Shown here: piece by piece, positions 24,796 through 33,320 of the stretch
Position numbering within the stretch: the first letter of the stretch is position 1
Layout: each line of letters starts with the position of its first letter
NCBI RefSeq assembly: GCF_003426815.1
Contig: NZ_QKYK01000028.1
Span: 1 to 64,000, forward strand
Reading direction: 5' to 3'
Source of the DNA: Desertimonas flava
GTDB lineage: Bacteria > Actinomycetota > Acidimicrobiia > Acidimicrobiales > Ilumatobacteraceae
DNA length: 64,000 nt
Program-made: the position numbers and the translations under genes
Notes under the pieces: generated by a model
Told to the model about the DNA's origin: nothing
Database searches by the model: none
What the model saw: the letters and a program-made list of their open reading frames with translations, nothing else

Positions 24796-25569
24796 TCAGC
24801 GTGCCCGGTACACCGGATCGCGCTTGTCCGCGAACGCCGCCCGGCCCTCGGCGGCATCGTCGGTGGCCGCCAGCACCTTGGCCATGGCGTACTCCAGCCG
24901 GAGCCCGTCGTCGATGTGGAGGTACTGGGACCGGACCGCCAGCTCCTTCGTCGCGCGCACCGCGAGTGGGCCGTTGGCGCAGATCCGCCGGGCGTACTCG
25001 TAGGCCGTCGGCATCAGTTCCTCAGAGGACACCACGCGATTGATCAGCCCCAACCGAAGCGCCTCGGCGGCATCGATCTGGTCTCCCGTGAGCAAGAGCT
25101 CCATGGCGATCGGATACGGCAGCTGGCGGACCGCCCGCTGGGTGCCACCGTTGCCCGGGAGCAGACCTCGTTTGACCTCGGAGATGCCGAATCTGGCGTG
25201 CGTGGCGGCGATGCGGATGTCGGTGGCGAACAGGAGCGTCATGCCTCCGGCGAGGCAGTAGCCGTTGACCGCGGCGATCACCGGCTTCCACACCTCGAGC
25301 CCGCGATTGAGCAACTGCTCACGCTGGGTCTGCCAATGCATCCACGTCTCGACGACCGCCGACTGCGGCTGCTTGAGGTCGGCCCCGGCGGTGAATGCCC
25401 GGTCGCCCGCCCCGGTGATCACCGCGGCCCAGATCTCGGGGTCGTCGCGCACGGCCAGCCACGCCTCGGAGAGCTCGGAGTACGTGGCCGGATCCATCGC
25501 GTTCATCACCTCGGGGCGATTCAACGTGATCGTCGCGATCCGATCGGACACCTCAAAGAGCAGCGACAT
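24796..25569 (-). CDS. Enoyl-CoA hydratase/isomerase (crotonase) family protein
   Basis: A 257-residue crotonase with the oxyanion-hole segments FTAGADLK and AVNGYCLAGG, a glutamate in FGISEVKRGLLPGNGG, and LGLINRVV. It acts on an unsaturated or substituted acyl-CoA, most simply hydrating it to a beta-hydroxyacyl-CoA for the aldolase. GGGAGG precedes the ATG at 25569. It has its own copy of the palindrome but lies on the same strand just ahead of the CoA-transferase operon. Confidence 0.92.
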   Translation of the reverse strand: MSLLFEVSDRIATITLNRPEVMNAMDPATYSELSEAWLAVRDDPEIWAAVITGAGDRAFTAGADLKQPQSAVVETWMHWQTQREQLLNRGLEVWKPVIAAVNGYCLAGGMTLLFATDIRIAATHARFGISEVKRGLLPGNGGTQRAVRQLPYPIAMELLLTGDQIDAAEALRLGLINRVVSSEELMPTAYEYARRICANGPLAVRATKELAVRSQYLHIDDGLRLEYAMAKVLAATDDAAEGRAAFADKRDPVYRAR

Positions 25570-25591
25570 GGCAACGACCTCCCATCCGTTC

Positions 25592-25603
25592 ATCATATAC
25601 GAT
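25592..25603 (-). promoter_or_regulatory. Palindromic promoter/operator, site 11 (crotonase)
   Basis: ATCATATACGAT again. On the minus strand TATGAT is followed by six bases and an ATG (25585) that opens a 10-codon frame out of phase with the crotonase. The true start (25569) has its own ribosome-binding site in this leader. This is the right-hand limit of the island. Confidence 0.7.
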
Positions 25604-25646
25604 GAGAGGAGGCGTCTGCTGTTGCCGGACGCCCCCGGCCGCGTCG

Positions 25647-26270
25647 CTACTCGCCGCTGAGCAGGCGTTGCTTCTGCGCCTCGAACTCGTCGTCGGTCAG
25701 CGTGCCGCGATCGCGGAGCGCCTCGAGCCGTTCGAGGCGCTCGGTCACGTCGGGGGCGCCGGCGGCAGCCCGTTGCTGGCTCCCCTGGAACATCCGGTTC
25801 TCGTTGAGCTCCATCTGCGAGTGGATGAGGTTCTGGATCTTGTCGGGGTTCTTGACGTCCGTGAAGCGCTGCTGGCCCCCTTCGGCTCCCGACTCGATGA
25901 GCAGGTCCCCCGCCCCGATGAAGCGCTCGAAGATCGACTGGTTGAAATGCACGCTGTTGACGCGTTCGAGCGGGATCTCGATGCCGCTCTTGGCGATCAC
26001 GCCGTGGCGGAAGATCACCCGGTCGCTGGTGATGACGAAGTTCGTGGTCGCCCAGCGTAGGTACCGCAGCAGCAGCCAGAGCGCGCTGACGACGATGAGG
26101 GCGAGCACCAGCCACTTCAGCGGGTTGCTGTCGGTCGCCACGATCACGATGATGCCGAGAACGATCGAGCCGACGAGGGCGGCCACCGCTTCGGCGAAGT
26201 ACCACCAGTGCGGGTGCAGGTCGACGGCGAGCTCTTCGTAGTCGTTGAGCAGCTTCTTCGGATACGGCAT
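25647..26270 (-). CDS. Membrane protein with bPH2 domain and C-terminal SHOCT
   Basis: A 207-residue protein: two transmembrane segments (about 27-70), a bacterial PH-like domain (TTNFVITSDRVIFRHGVIAKSGIEIPLERVNSV, about 75-150), and a short SHOCT tail (LEALRDRGTLTDDEFEAQKQRLL). Role unknown; related bPH2 membrane proteins are common near stress genes. It is divergent from the helicase and outside the palindrome regulon. Confidence 0.88.
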   Translation of the reverse strand: MPYPKKLLNDYEELAVDLHPHWWYFAEAVAALVGSIVLGIIVIVATDSNPLKWLVLALIVVSALWLLLRYLRWATTNFVITSDRVIFRHGVIAKSGIEIPLERVNSVHFNQSIFERFIGAGDLLIESGAEGGQQRFTDVKNPDKIQNLIHSQMELNENRMFQGSQQRAAAGAPDVTERLERLEALRDRGTLTDDEFEAQKQRLLSGE

Positions 26271-26383
26271 GGGCCAACAGTACTGCCGGGATCGCCGCCG
26301 ACCGGAGGATGTCGGGTCCGCGGCCGGCGCCGTGCCGAGCCTTGGCACGGCCGACGTGCGCACAACTGTTCGTGCCACCCCAT

Positions 26384-26395
26384 TAGCCTGATCCG
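26384..26395 (+). promoter_or_regulatory. Leaderless -10 element of the helicase gene
   Basis: TAGCCT (26384-26389) is followed by six bases and the GTG at 26396, with no ribosome-binding site. The same spacing as in region A shows that leaderless starts are general in this genome and not special to the island. Confidence 0.5.
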
Positions 26396-28321
26396 GTGGA
26401 CGCCGCCGACCTGCTGGCCGACCTCGACGAGCAGCAACGGATGGCGGTCGCCACGCCATCGACGCTCGTCGCCGTCATCGCCGCGGCCGGCTCGGGCAAG
26501 ACCCGGGTGCTCACGCGGCGGATTGCCTACCGCATCGCCGACGGATCCGCCGATGCTCGCCACACGCTGGCCCTCACGTTCACCCGGGAGGCGGCCGGCG
26601 AGCTGCGCCGGCGCCTGCGCCGATCGGGCCTTCGCGAACCGGTCGAGGCCGGCACGTTCCACTCGGTCGCCCTGTCCGTGCTCCGTCAACGGTGGATGGA
26701 TTCGAATCGGCCGCCACCCAACATCGTCAACGACCCCGACCGGCTTCTCGGCGAGGTGGCGGAGGGCGTGCCGCTCGAGACCTTGCGGGCCGAGCAGGCA
26801 TGGAGCGCGGCGCTCGGCGTCGGCGCCGCCGGCTACACGGGCGCCGCTCGGGCGACCGGACGACGCACGGGCACCAGCCACGAGCGGGTGGCGGCGGCGC
26901 TCGAGCGCTACGAGTTGCTCAAGCGGCGGCGCGGCGTGATCGATCTCGACGACCTCCTCACGATGCTGACGGCGGACATCGAGAGCGACCCCGAGTTAGC
27001 GTCGGTCGTGCGGTGGCGGTTCCGGCATCTCCTCGTCGACGAGGCCCAGGACCTCAACCCCGCTCAGTACCGACTGCTTCGAGCCGTGCTCGGCGACTCG
27101 CGTGACCTGTTCCTGGTCGGCGATCCGACCCAGTCGATCTATGGCTTCAACGGCTCCGACTCGAGCCTGCTCGCCGACATCGATCGGCACCTCCCTGGCG
27201 TCGAGATCGTCCGCCTTCCGTCCAACCACCGCTGCACCCCCGAGATCGTCACGGCGGGGATGCACGCGCTCCGTGTCGCCGGCCAACCCGCCGACGCCGT
27301 GTCGGCACGGGACGGCGGAGGCTCCGTGGAGTTCGTCGTGGCCGCCGACGAGCTCGACGAGGCGGCCCGCGTCGCCGACATCGCCAACCGTTGCGAACGC
27401 GGCCTCGTCCGCAACGGCCAGGTCGCCATCCTGGCGAGGACCCACCATCAGCTGGCGGCGTTGCGCACGGCGCTCGAGCGTCTCGGCGTGCCGATGCGGC
27501 GCGACGCACTCGCCGCCGGGACACCGCTCGCCGCCGCCGTCCGCACCGCGGCCGTGCTCCGATCGGCATCCCAGCTTCGCGCCTGGGCCCACGACATCGT
27601 CGATCTCCCACCGGCGACGCCCGGAGTGCCGGCCGACGCGGCGGCGGTCGCCGAGCGCACGGTCGCCGGGGCAGTCCTCGACTTCCTGCACGACCAACCC
27701 CTCGGAGACGGGGCCGCCTTCCGCTCCTGGGTGGCATCGACTCGGCCGTTCGCCCGTCCCGGCGACGCCGACGGGGTGGAGTTGTTGACGTTCCACGCAG
27801 CCAAGGGCCGCGAATGGCACACCGTGATCGTCACCGGCGTCGAGACCGGCCTGGTGCCTCACCGGTCGGCGACGACCGTCGATGCCAAGGGCGAAGAGGC
27901 GCGTCTGCTGCACGTGGCCTTCACGCGGGCCTCGGACCGCCTGGTCGTCACGAGGGCCCTTCGCCGACGCGGCTATGCACGACACGACAGCCCGTTCGTG
28001 GCCGGCCTCGAGGACCTGACCCGATCCGCCCCGGCCGCGGAGGCGCCGCCCGAGATCGTCGCCCTCGGTTCGGGAGCCGCGGCGAGCCCGACCGCCCGAC
28101 GGATACGCCGGCTCGAACAGTGGCGCGACGACATGGCTCGCGGCATCGCCATGCTGCCGACACAGATCTGCTCGGATGGTGACCTCGCGGCGATCGCTGC
28201 GGCTGCGCCGTCGACGATCGACGAGCTCGTGGCGGTCACCGGGTTCGGTCCGGCCACGGCATCCCGGCACTTCGACGGGATCCGCGCCGCGCTCGACGCC
28301 GCCGACCTCGTCGATTGCTGA
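26396..28321 (+). CDS. UvrD/Rep-family superfamily 1 DNA helicase with HRDC-like C-terminus
   Basis: A 641-residue SF1A helicase. Motif I is AAAGSGKT (about 30-37), motif II LLVDEAQD, motif III GDPTQSIYGFNG, motif V LTFHAAKGREW and motif VI VAFTRASDRLVVT. The last 80 residues (LPTQICSDGDL... TGFGPATASRHFDGI) resemble an HRDC domain, as in actinobacterial UvrD2. It is slightly shorter than typical UvrD. It unwinds DNA in repair or recombination. It converges with exonuclease III. Confidence 0.93.
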   Translation: MDAADLLADLDEQQRMAVATPSTLVAVIAAAGSGKTRVLTRRIAYRIADGSADARHTLALTFTREAAGELRRRLRRSGLREPVEAGTFHSVALSVLRQRWMDSNRPPPNIVNDPDRLLGEVAEGVPLETLRAEQAWSAALGVGAAGYTGAARATGRRTGTSHERVAAALERYELLKRRRGVIDLDDLLTMLTADIESDPELASVVRWRFRHLLVDEAQDLNPAQYRLLRAVLGDSRDLFLVGDPTQSIYGFNGSDSSLLADIDRHLPGVEIVRLPSNHRCTPEIVTAGMHALRVAGQPADAVSARDGGGSVEFVVAADELDEAARVADIANRCERGLVRNGQVAILARTHHQLAALRTALERLGVPMRRDALAAGTPLAAAVRTAAVLRSASQLRAWAHDIVDLPPATPGVPADAAAVAERTVAGAVLDFLHDQPLGDGAAFRSWVASTRPFARPGDADGVELLTFHAAKGREWHTVIVTGVETGLVPHRSATTVDAKGEEARLLHVAFTRASDRLVVTRALRRRGYARHDSPFVAGLEDLTRSAPAAEAPPEIVALGSGAAASPTARRIRRLEQWRDDMARGIAMLPTQICSDGDLAAIAAAAPSTIDELVAVTGFGPATASRHFDGIRAALDAADLVDC

Positions 28322-28343
28322 ACGCCGGATCGGCGACCGCGGA

Positions 28344-29126
28344 TCAGGCCGCGGCGAAGTCGACGACGACGGGTGCGTGGTCGCTCGGTGACTGCCCCTT
28401 GCGGGCGTTGCGGTCGATGACGCACCACTCGACGCGGGACGCCGCCGGCGCCGTGGCGAGCACGAGGTCGATGCGCAGCCCTCGGCCCTGGTGGAAGTCG
28501 CCCCGGCGGTAGTCCCACCAGGAGTACACCCGGGGGGTGTCCGGATAGCGCGTCCGGAAGACGTCGACGAAGCCACGATCGATCAGCGCGCCGAGAGCCT
28601 GACGCTCGGGCGCACTGACGTGGGTCTGGCCCTCGAAGGCCTTGGGGTCGTAGACGTCGGCGTCGGTGGGCGCGATGTTGAAATCGCCGGCGATCAGCAC
28701 CGCATCGCCCGGCGCCGTGACCGCGTCGAGATGAGCGTGGAGCCGCTCGAGCCAGCGCAGCTTGTACTGATAGTGGTCGGCGTCGAGCGCCCGGCCGTTG
28801 GGGACGTACACGTCGAGCACCGTGAGATCGCCACACCGGGCGGTGATGAGGCGGGCGTCGGAATCGGGATCGCCGCCGTCGGCGAATCCGTGGACGACGT
28901 CGGTGAGGCCGACACGCGACAGGATGCCGACCCCGTTCCATCGCCCCTCTCCGTGGTGCGCCGTCTCGTACCCCAACGCGCCGAACGCCAGCGCCGGGAA
29001 GGCGTCGTCGCTGAGCTTGGTCTCCTGCATCACCAGGATGTCGGGCGACACGTCGGCCAGCCACTGCTCGACGCGCTCCTGGCGGGCGTTGAGGGAGTTG
29101 ACGTTCCAGGTGGCGAAGCGCGTCAC
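28344..29126 (-). CDS. xthA: Exodeoxyribonuclease III
   Basis: A 260-residue AP endonuclease/3'-5' exonuclease of the EEP superfamily: WNVNSLNARQ, the metal Glu in MQETKL, VYVPNGR, the Asp/Asn pair GDFNIAPTDADVYDP, and the end SDHAPVVVDF. The length is normal. It overlaps the stop of the PIN-like fusion gene by four bases (GTGA), so the two are one operon, pairing DNA repair with an RNase-like protein. Confidence 0.95.
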   Translation of the reverse strand: MTRFATWNVNSLNARQERVEQWLADVSPDILVMQETKLSDDAFPALAFGALGYETAHHGEGRWNGVGILSRVGLTDVVHGFADGGDPDSDARLITARCGDLTVLDVYVPNGRALDADHYQYKLRWLERLHAHLDAVTAPGDAVLIAGDFNIAPTDADVYDPKAFEGQTHVSAPERQALGALIDRGFVDVFRTRYPDTPRVYSWWDYRRGDFHQGRGLRIDLVLATAPAASRVEWCVIDRNARKGQSPSDHAPVVVDFAAA

Positions 29127-30745
29127 GACGCCGGCTGCCCCGGCGCCGCAGCCACCGTCTTGGCGGCCGTCGTCTTCCTGGCGGCGGACTTCTTGGCGGC
29201 GGGCTTCTTGGCCGCAGTCGTCTTGGCGGCCCCCTGCTTCGCCGAGGTCTTCTTGGCCGCCGCCTTCTTGGCGGCCGGCTCCGTGCTGGCAGCCTTCTTC
29301 GTGGCCGCCGCTTTCGTCGCGACCGTCTTGTTGGCTGCCGGCGCCGTGCCGGCCGACTCCTTGGCTGCCGCCTTCTTGGCTGCCGCCTTCTTGGCTGCCG
29401 CCTTCTTGGCGGCCGGCCGGTTCGCTGCCGCGGCGGCGCTCGCCGGTTCCGTGGGGACCGCCTTGTTGGCCGACCGCTTTCGCGTCGCCGTCGCGGCCCC
29501 AGGGGTGTCAGGCGCCGCCGCAGCGGCCTTCTTCGCCCTCGTCGCCCGCTTCGCCGGCGCCGCACCCTCGGCGACCGGTGCCGGTTCCCGGGGCGTCACG
29601 TCGGCAGGAGTCGACACAGACGTCGGTTCCCGATCGGCCGCGCGGCCCTTCTCAGCTGCCGCCGCACTCCGCGTCGACGCCTTCTTGACCGGCGCCGCCG
29701 GCTTCTCCCCCGCCGAACGCTTCGCCGCTGAACGTCGGCCGCCCGCCCGCTTCGCCGGTTTGGCTGCTGGCTCCTCGCCCGGCGCTTCGGTGGGCGCCGG
29801 ATCGCCAGCCGGTGACGCGTCGCCCGAGGCGGCGGCCGCCGGGATGGCGAGATCGACACTGCGGCGGGCCGGGGCGAAGCTCGACACCACGAGCGTCACG
29901 TGGTCTCCGAGCTTGAGGACCTCCCGTGCGCTGCGTGGCGGTGGATCGGCCATCAGTCGGAGGGGCACGTAGCCCCGGAGATCGCCGATGGTGACGTAGG
30001 CGCCGTGGGACGAGTACGACTCGACCACGCCGCTCACGCTGCTGCCGACGGGATTGAGCTCGACGAACTCGAGAAAGGGCAGCAGATCGTTGACCGGGCC
30101 GCCGCTCGGCGCCGGCCGGGACGCGGCCGGCGCAGGCTGCTCGACCTTCGGCGTTGCCGGCTCCGTCCGCTTGGAGCCGGAACCCTCCCCCTGGCGGCTC
30201 CGGCGACCGGGAGGCGGCTCTTTCGGCACGGGCATCGGCTGGCTCGCCAACTTGCTCGCCGTACGGCGGCTGGCGTTGGCTCCGGCGCGCGCCTTGCGGC
30301 TCACCGGGCCCTTCACCGGCACGCGGTTGACGAACACCCAGCCGATGTTGGGAACGGGCTTGCCGCCGATGAGGCGGCCCTCGTCGAACAGCCAGGGATA
30401 CTGCCCGTGGAACTCCTGGAACGAGTCGTTGCTCAGGATCGTCGCGCCGACCTTGTGGGCGATGCTGAGGACGAAGGCGTCGCCGCGGCCGATCGCCCCG
30501 GCGGGTGGTGCGACGACCTCGTTGTGGGCGACCGCCTCGTCGAAGGCCTTGACCTCCGACTTGTCGATGCGGTGGCCGAAGGTGGCGTCGACCACCACGG
30601 TGATCGCCGACTCGGGGTGCTCGTCGCGGAAGCTCAGTACCGCATCGTTCAACTGGGCAAGGCTGGGGCTGGATCGCCCCTCGGTCGCGATGTTCGAACC
30701 GTCGACGACCACCAAGGGGTGGCCGTCACGTTGTGCTGTCGTCAT
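29123..30745 (-). CDS. NYN/PIN-like ribonuclease - S1 domain - histone H1-like tail fusion
   Basis: A 540-residue protein in three parts. Residues 10-145 resemble a Zc3h12a/NYN PIN-like nuclease, with acidic residues in VVVDGSNIA, VVVDATFG and GRGDAF and a conserved SNDSFQEFHGQYPWLF block. Residues about 230-302 form an S1 RNA-binding domain (GVVESYSSHGAYVTIGDLRGYVPL). From about 303 on it is a low-complexity Lys/Ala/Pro tail like histone H1 or HupB, with KKAA repeats. It probably cleaves or holds RNA near nucleic acid. The ATG at 30745 is preceded by a weak GAAGAAA. Confidence 0.85.
   Translation of the reverse strand: MTTAQRDGHPLVVVDGSNIATEGRSSPSLAQLNDAVLSFRDEHPESAITVVVDATFGHRIDKSEVKAFDEAVAHNEVVAPPAGAIGRGDAFVLSIAHKVGATILSNDSFQEFHGQYPWLFDEGRLIGGKPVPNIGWVFVNRVPVKGPVSRKARAGANASRRTASKLASQPMPVPKEPPPGRRSRQGEGSGSKRTEPATPKVEQPAPAASRPAPSGGPVNDLLPFLEFVELNPVGSSVSGVVESYSSHGAYVTIGDLRGYVPLRLMADPPPRSAREVLKLGDHVTLVVSSFAPARRSVDLAIPAAAASGDASPAGDPAPTEAPGEEPAAKPAKRAGGRRSAAKRSAGEKPAAPVKKASTRSAAAAEKGRAADREPTSVSTPADVTPREPAPVAEGAAPAKRATRAKKAAAAAPDTPGAATATRKRSANKAVPTEPASAAAAANRPAAKKAAAKKAAAKKAAAKESAGTAPAANKTVATKAAATKKAASTEPAAKKAAAKKTSAKQGAAKTTAAKKPAAKKSAARKTTAAKTVAAAPGQPAS
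29361..29405. repeat. 15-bp tandem repeat coding for the Lys/Ala tail
   Basis: Three exact copies of TTGGCTGCCGCCTTC (29361-29375, 29376-29390, 29391-29405), followed by a variant copy, encode K-K-A-A-A repeats. The tail length could vary by slippage in steps of five residues without a frameshift. Confidence 0.9.
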
Positions 30746-30866
30746 ACAGATTTCTTCAGTGAGGTTGAGGCGAGCGCTGAATGCGGCGCGCCGGGCGAGC
30801 CACGCTCCGGGGATCGTTCCTCTCCGGCAGCGTCGGATCGCGACCGCCATCGTAGAGTGCCCGGTC

Positions 30867-31496
30867 GTGTACAGCGCGGTTCTCTGGGACTTCGGGGGCG
30901 TCATCTTGACGAGCCCGTTCGAAGCATTCGCCCGCTACGAGGGCGACAACGGCCTCCCGGACGGCTTTCTCCGCGGCGTCAACGCCACCAATCCCGACGC
31001 CAACGCGTGGGCCCGTCTCGAGCGCAACGAGCTGACCCCCGACGAGTTCGACGTCGCGTTCGCCGACGAGTCCCACGCTCTCGGGCATCGCGTACCGGGT
31101 CGCGACGTCCTGGCACGGCTGATGGGCGACGTCCGCCCGGAGATGGTGGAGGCGCTCGACGCCGTGCGCTCGGCCGGATACAAGACCGCGTGCCTCACCA
31201 ACAACGTCGTCAGCGACGATCCCCGCCCCGACATCGATGTGGTCATGAGCCGCTTCGACGTGGTCGTCGAATCGTCGAAGATCGGCGTCCGCAAGCCCGA
31301 GCCCCGCTTCTACCAGACGGCGTGCGAGCTGCTCGGCGTCGAGCCCTCGTCGTGCGTGTTCCTCGACGACCTCGGCATCAACCTCAAGCCCGCCAAAGCG
31401 ATGGGGATGGCAACCATCAAGGTGGTCGATCCGGCGACCGCGCTCGCCGAGCTCGCCGCCCTCATTGACCTCCCCCTCACGTCGAGCACGAATTGA
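30867..31496 (+). CDS. HAD-superfamily hydrolase
   Basis: A 209-residue HAD hydrolase similar to haloacid dehalogenase/epoxide-hydrolase N-domain proteins. It has LWDFGGVI (motif I; the second Asp of the usual DxDG is replaced, D-F-G), LTNNV (motif II), SSKIGVRKPEPRFY (motif III Lys) and VFLDDLGINLKPAKAMGM (motif IV). GTG at 30867 is eight bases after a TAGAGT -10-like box, so it may be leaderless. Substrate unknown. Confidence 0.88.
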   Translation: MYSAVLWDFGGVILTSPFEAFARYEGDNGLPDGFLRGVNATNPDANAWARLERNELTPDEFDVAFADESHALGHRVPGRDVLARLMGDVRPEMVEALDAVRSAGYKTACLTNNVVSDDPRPDIDVVMSRFDVVVESSKIGVRKPEPRFYQTACELLGVEPSSCVFLDDLGINLKPAKAMGMATIKVVDPATALAELAALIDLPLTSSTN

Positions 31497-31521
31497 GGCG
31501 TCCCCCGCCGGCCGGACGAGC

Positions 31522-31761
31522 TCAGGGGGTGAGCAGACGCACCGCCCGCACCGTCTGGATGCGGGAAGCGTCGACGTCGGCACGGAGTTGCGCCCACGCC
31601 TCCTCGGGAGTCCCACCGGACGCGGCGACGAACGACAGGTCCCCGTCGAACCGCTCGGCCTCGGCCGTCCAGGTCGGGATCACCTCGAGCAGGCGGCCGT
31701 CGCGGGCCCGCACGTGGTTCTCGCGGTAGTCGAGCGTGGTTCGCCACCCGGATCGTTCCAT
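31522..31761 (-). CDS. Small hypothetical protein
   Basis: A 79-residue, acidic, soluble protein starting MERSGWRTTLDYRENHVRARDG; no known domain recognised. Its codon use and even composition look like a real gene. It lies between the HAD gene and dapB, with about 110 bp on the dapB side holding nothing I can name. Confidence 0.55.
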   Translation of the reverse strand: MERSGWRTTLDYRENHVRARDGRLLEVIPTWTAEAERFDGDLSFVAASGGTPEEAWAQLRADVDASRIQTVRAVRLLTP

Positions 31762-31870
31762 GCTGTGGATCGTCAGTCCCGATTACCTGTGAATTCCTTG
31801 GGGACCATTGCCCCGAGGCTGTGCCCAAACCCTCGACCTCAACCTGAGCTGAGGAAGGCACTCGCGTGGG

Positions 31871-32605
31871 TCAGAGCCCGAGGACCGGGTCGAGACCGCG
31901 CGTCAGCCCTGGCAGATCGGCGATGCGCTTGCACGCCAGCACGACGCCGGGCATGAAGCTCTCCCGGCTGTAGCTGTCCTGCCGCAGCGTCAGCGTCTGC
32001 CCGGCGGCTCCGAGGATCACCTCTTGGTGGGCGACCATGCCACGCATTCGCACCGAGTGCACATGGATGCCGCCGGGGCCCCGGCCGCCACGCGCGCCCG
32101 GCACCGTCTCATGGGTCGTCGGGTCGGCGGGCCACGCATGCTTCGCCGTCGCCATGCGCTCGGCGGTCACCGCCGCCGTCCCCGACGGTGCGTCGAGCTT
32201 GGCGTCGTGGTGCAGTTCGATGATCTCGGCGGTGTCGAAGAAGGGCGCAGCCATCTCGGCGAATCGCATCATCAGTACGGCGGAGATGGCGAAGTTGGCG
32301 GCGACGAGCACGTTGCCCCCGCCCGCCGCGGAGGCCTCCGTCCAGGCGTCGAAGTCGTCGGCGCCGAGGCCCGTGGTCCCGACGACGCAATGGACCCCGT
32401 TGCGTGCCAGCCAGGCGACCGAGGTACGCGCCGCAGCGGCGACCGTGAAGTCGACGACGACGTCGCAGCTGGCGTCGACGAACGTCTCCAGCGAGTCACC
32501 GGCGTCGCCACGGGCCACGAGGTTCAGCTCGTCATCGGCCTCGACCGCCTCGCACACTGTCGAGCCCATCCGCCCGGCGGCACCGTTGACGCCGACACGG
32601 ATCAC
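31871..32605 (-). CDS. dapB: 4-hydroxy-tetrahydrodipicolinate reductase
   Basis: A 244-residue DapB of the lysine/diaminopimelate pathway. It has the nucleotide motif VGVNGAAGRMG, VVDFTVA, GTTGL, ANFAISAVLM and the active-site block ELHHDAKLDAPSGTA. The His pair and Lys are intact, so it should be active. GTG overlaps the stop of the DinB-like gene (GTGA), forming a two-gene operon. Confidence 0.96.
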   Translation of the reverse strand: MIRVGVNGAAGRMGSTVCEAVEADDELNLVARGDAGDSLETFVDASCDVVVDFTVAAAARTSVAWLARNGVHCVVGTTGLGADDFDAWTEASAAGGGNVLVAANFAISAVLMMRFAEMAAPFFDTAEIIELHHDAKLDAPSGTAAVTAERMATAKHAWPADPTTHETVPGARGGRGPGGIHVHSVRMRGMVAHQEVILGAAGQTLTLRQDSYSRESFMPGVVLACKRIADLPGLTRGLDPVLGL

Positions 32606-33129
32606 GGTTGCTCCTCCCCCACGTCCCAGAGATGGTGGATCGGGTCGTGGACGAAGTATTGGGCGAATGTGGCAACGGTGAACTCGGCACCGTCGCTACG
32701 GACACCGGATCGACCGTACTGATCCTCGGTGACGGCGGCGAACGACTCGGCCACTGCGGCCGCAGCGGTCGCCAGATCGGCCGAAACCGTCGCCGGATCC
32801 TGATCGCCGTACCGCTCACGCTCGGCGGTCTCGTCCTGGTCCCAGTTGGCGAAGCGCGGGCCCTCCTCGTCGAGCATCAGGTGCAGCCGCGTGTCGAACA
32901 GGGCGAACACGTCGCGGACGTGGCAGGCGTACTCGAGCGCCGACCAGCGTTGCGGCTGGGGGCGCACGCCGACGTCATCCCGACGGAGCACGGCGGCCCA
33001 CACCGACGCGTTGTCCCGGACGAGGCGCGGCACGTCGCGAACGGTCACCCCGGCTGCCTCGAACCCGCACTCGGGGCACGGTCGCTGCAGGACCCAGGTC
33101 CAATCCTTGGTGTCGGGCTCGATCGCCAT
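32602..33129 (-). CDS. DinB-like superfamily protein
   Basis: A 175-residue four-helix DinB_2-type protein with metal-site histidines at YACHVRDVF and DPIHHLWDV. An N-terminal CPECGFE segment adds a Cys pair. Relatives include mycothiol- or bacillithiol-dependent transferases. TAGGTT seven bases before the ATG suggests a leaderless mRNA. It is the first gene of the dapB operon. Confidence 0.82.
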   Translation of the reverse strand: MAIEPDTKDWTWVLQRPCPECGFEAAGVTVRDVPRLVRDNASVWAAVLRRDDVGVRPQPQRWSALEYACHVRDVFALFDTRLHLMLDEEGPRFANWDQDETAERERYGDQDPATVSADLATAAAAVAESFAAVTEDQYGRSGVRSDGAEFTVATFAQYFVHDPIHHLWDVGEEQP

Positions 33130-33320
33130 GGCCGTGAACCTAGTGCCGCGGCGTCGGCGAGACTCGAGTGAGTTCGTGCGAGCGCATGGCGCCGACCGAC
33201 TGCGGAGTGACTCCGGCGACAAACATGTCGGCTCGACCACCGTGCGCGTGCGATCATGCGTGCAGGCACCGCTCCACCGCCGACCCTTCGATCCGCCGTT
33301 CGTACCTCAGGGGACCGCGC

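Noticed and set aside
29361-29405. Repeat as a regulatory or recombination element
   Set aside because: It lies inside the coding frame and simply encodes the Lys/Ala tail.
30867-31496. Functional phosphatase assignment for the HAD protein
   Set aside because: Motif I lacks the usual second Asp (D-F-G), so only the superfamily is claimed.
31762-31870. Possible tRNA or small RNA between the 79-residue gene and dapB
   Set aside because: No cloverleaf, T-loop (GTTCRANTC) or terminator could be fitted.
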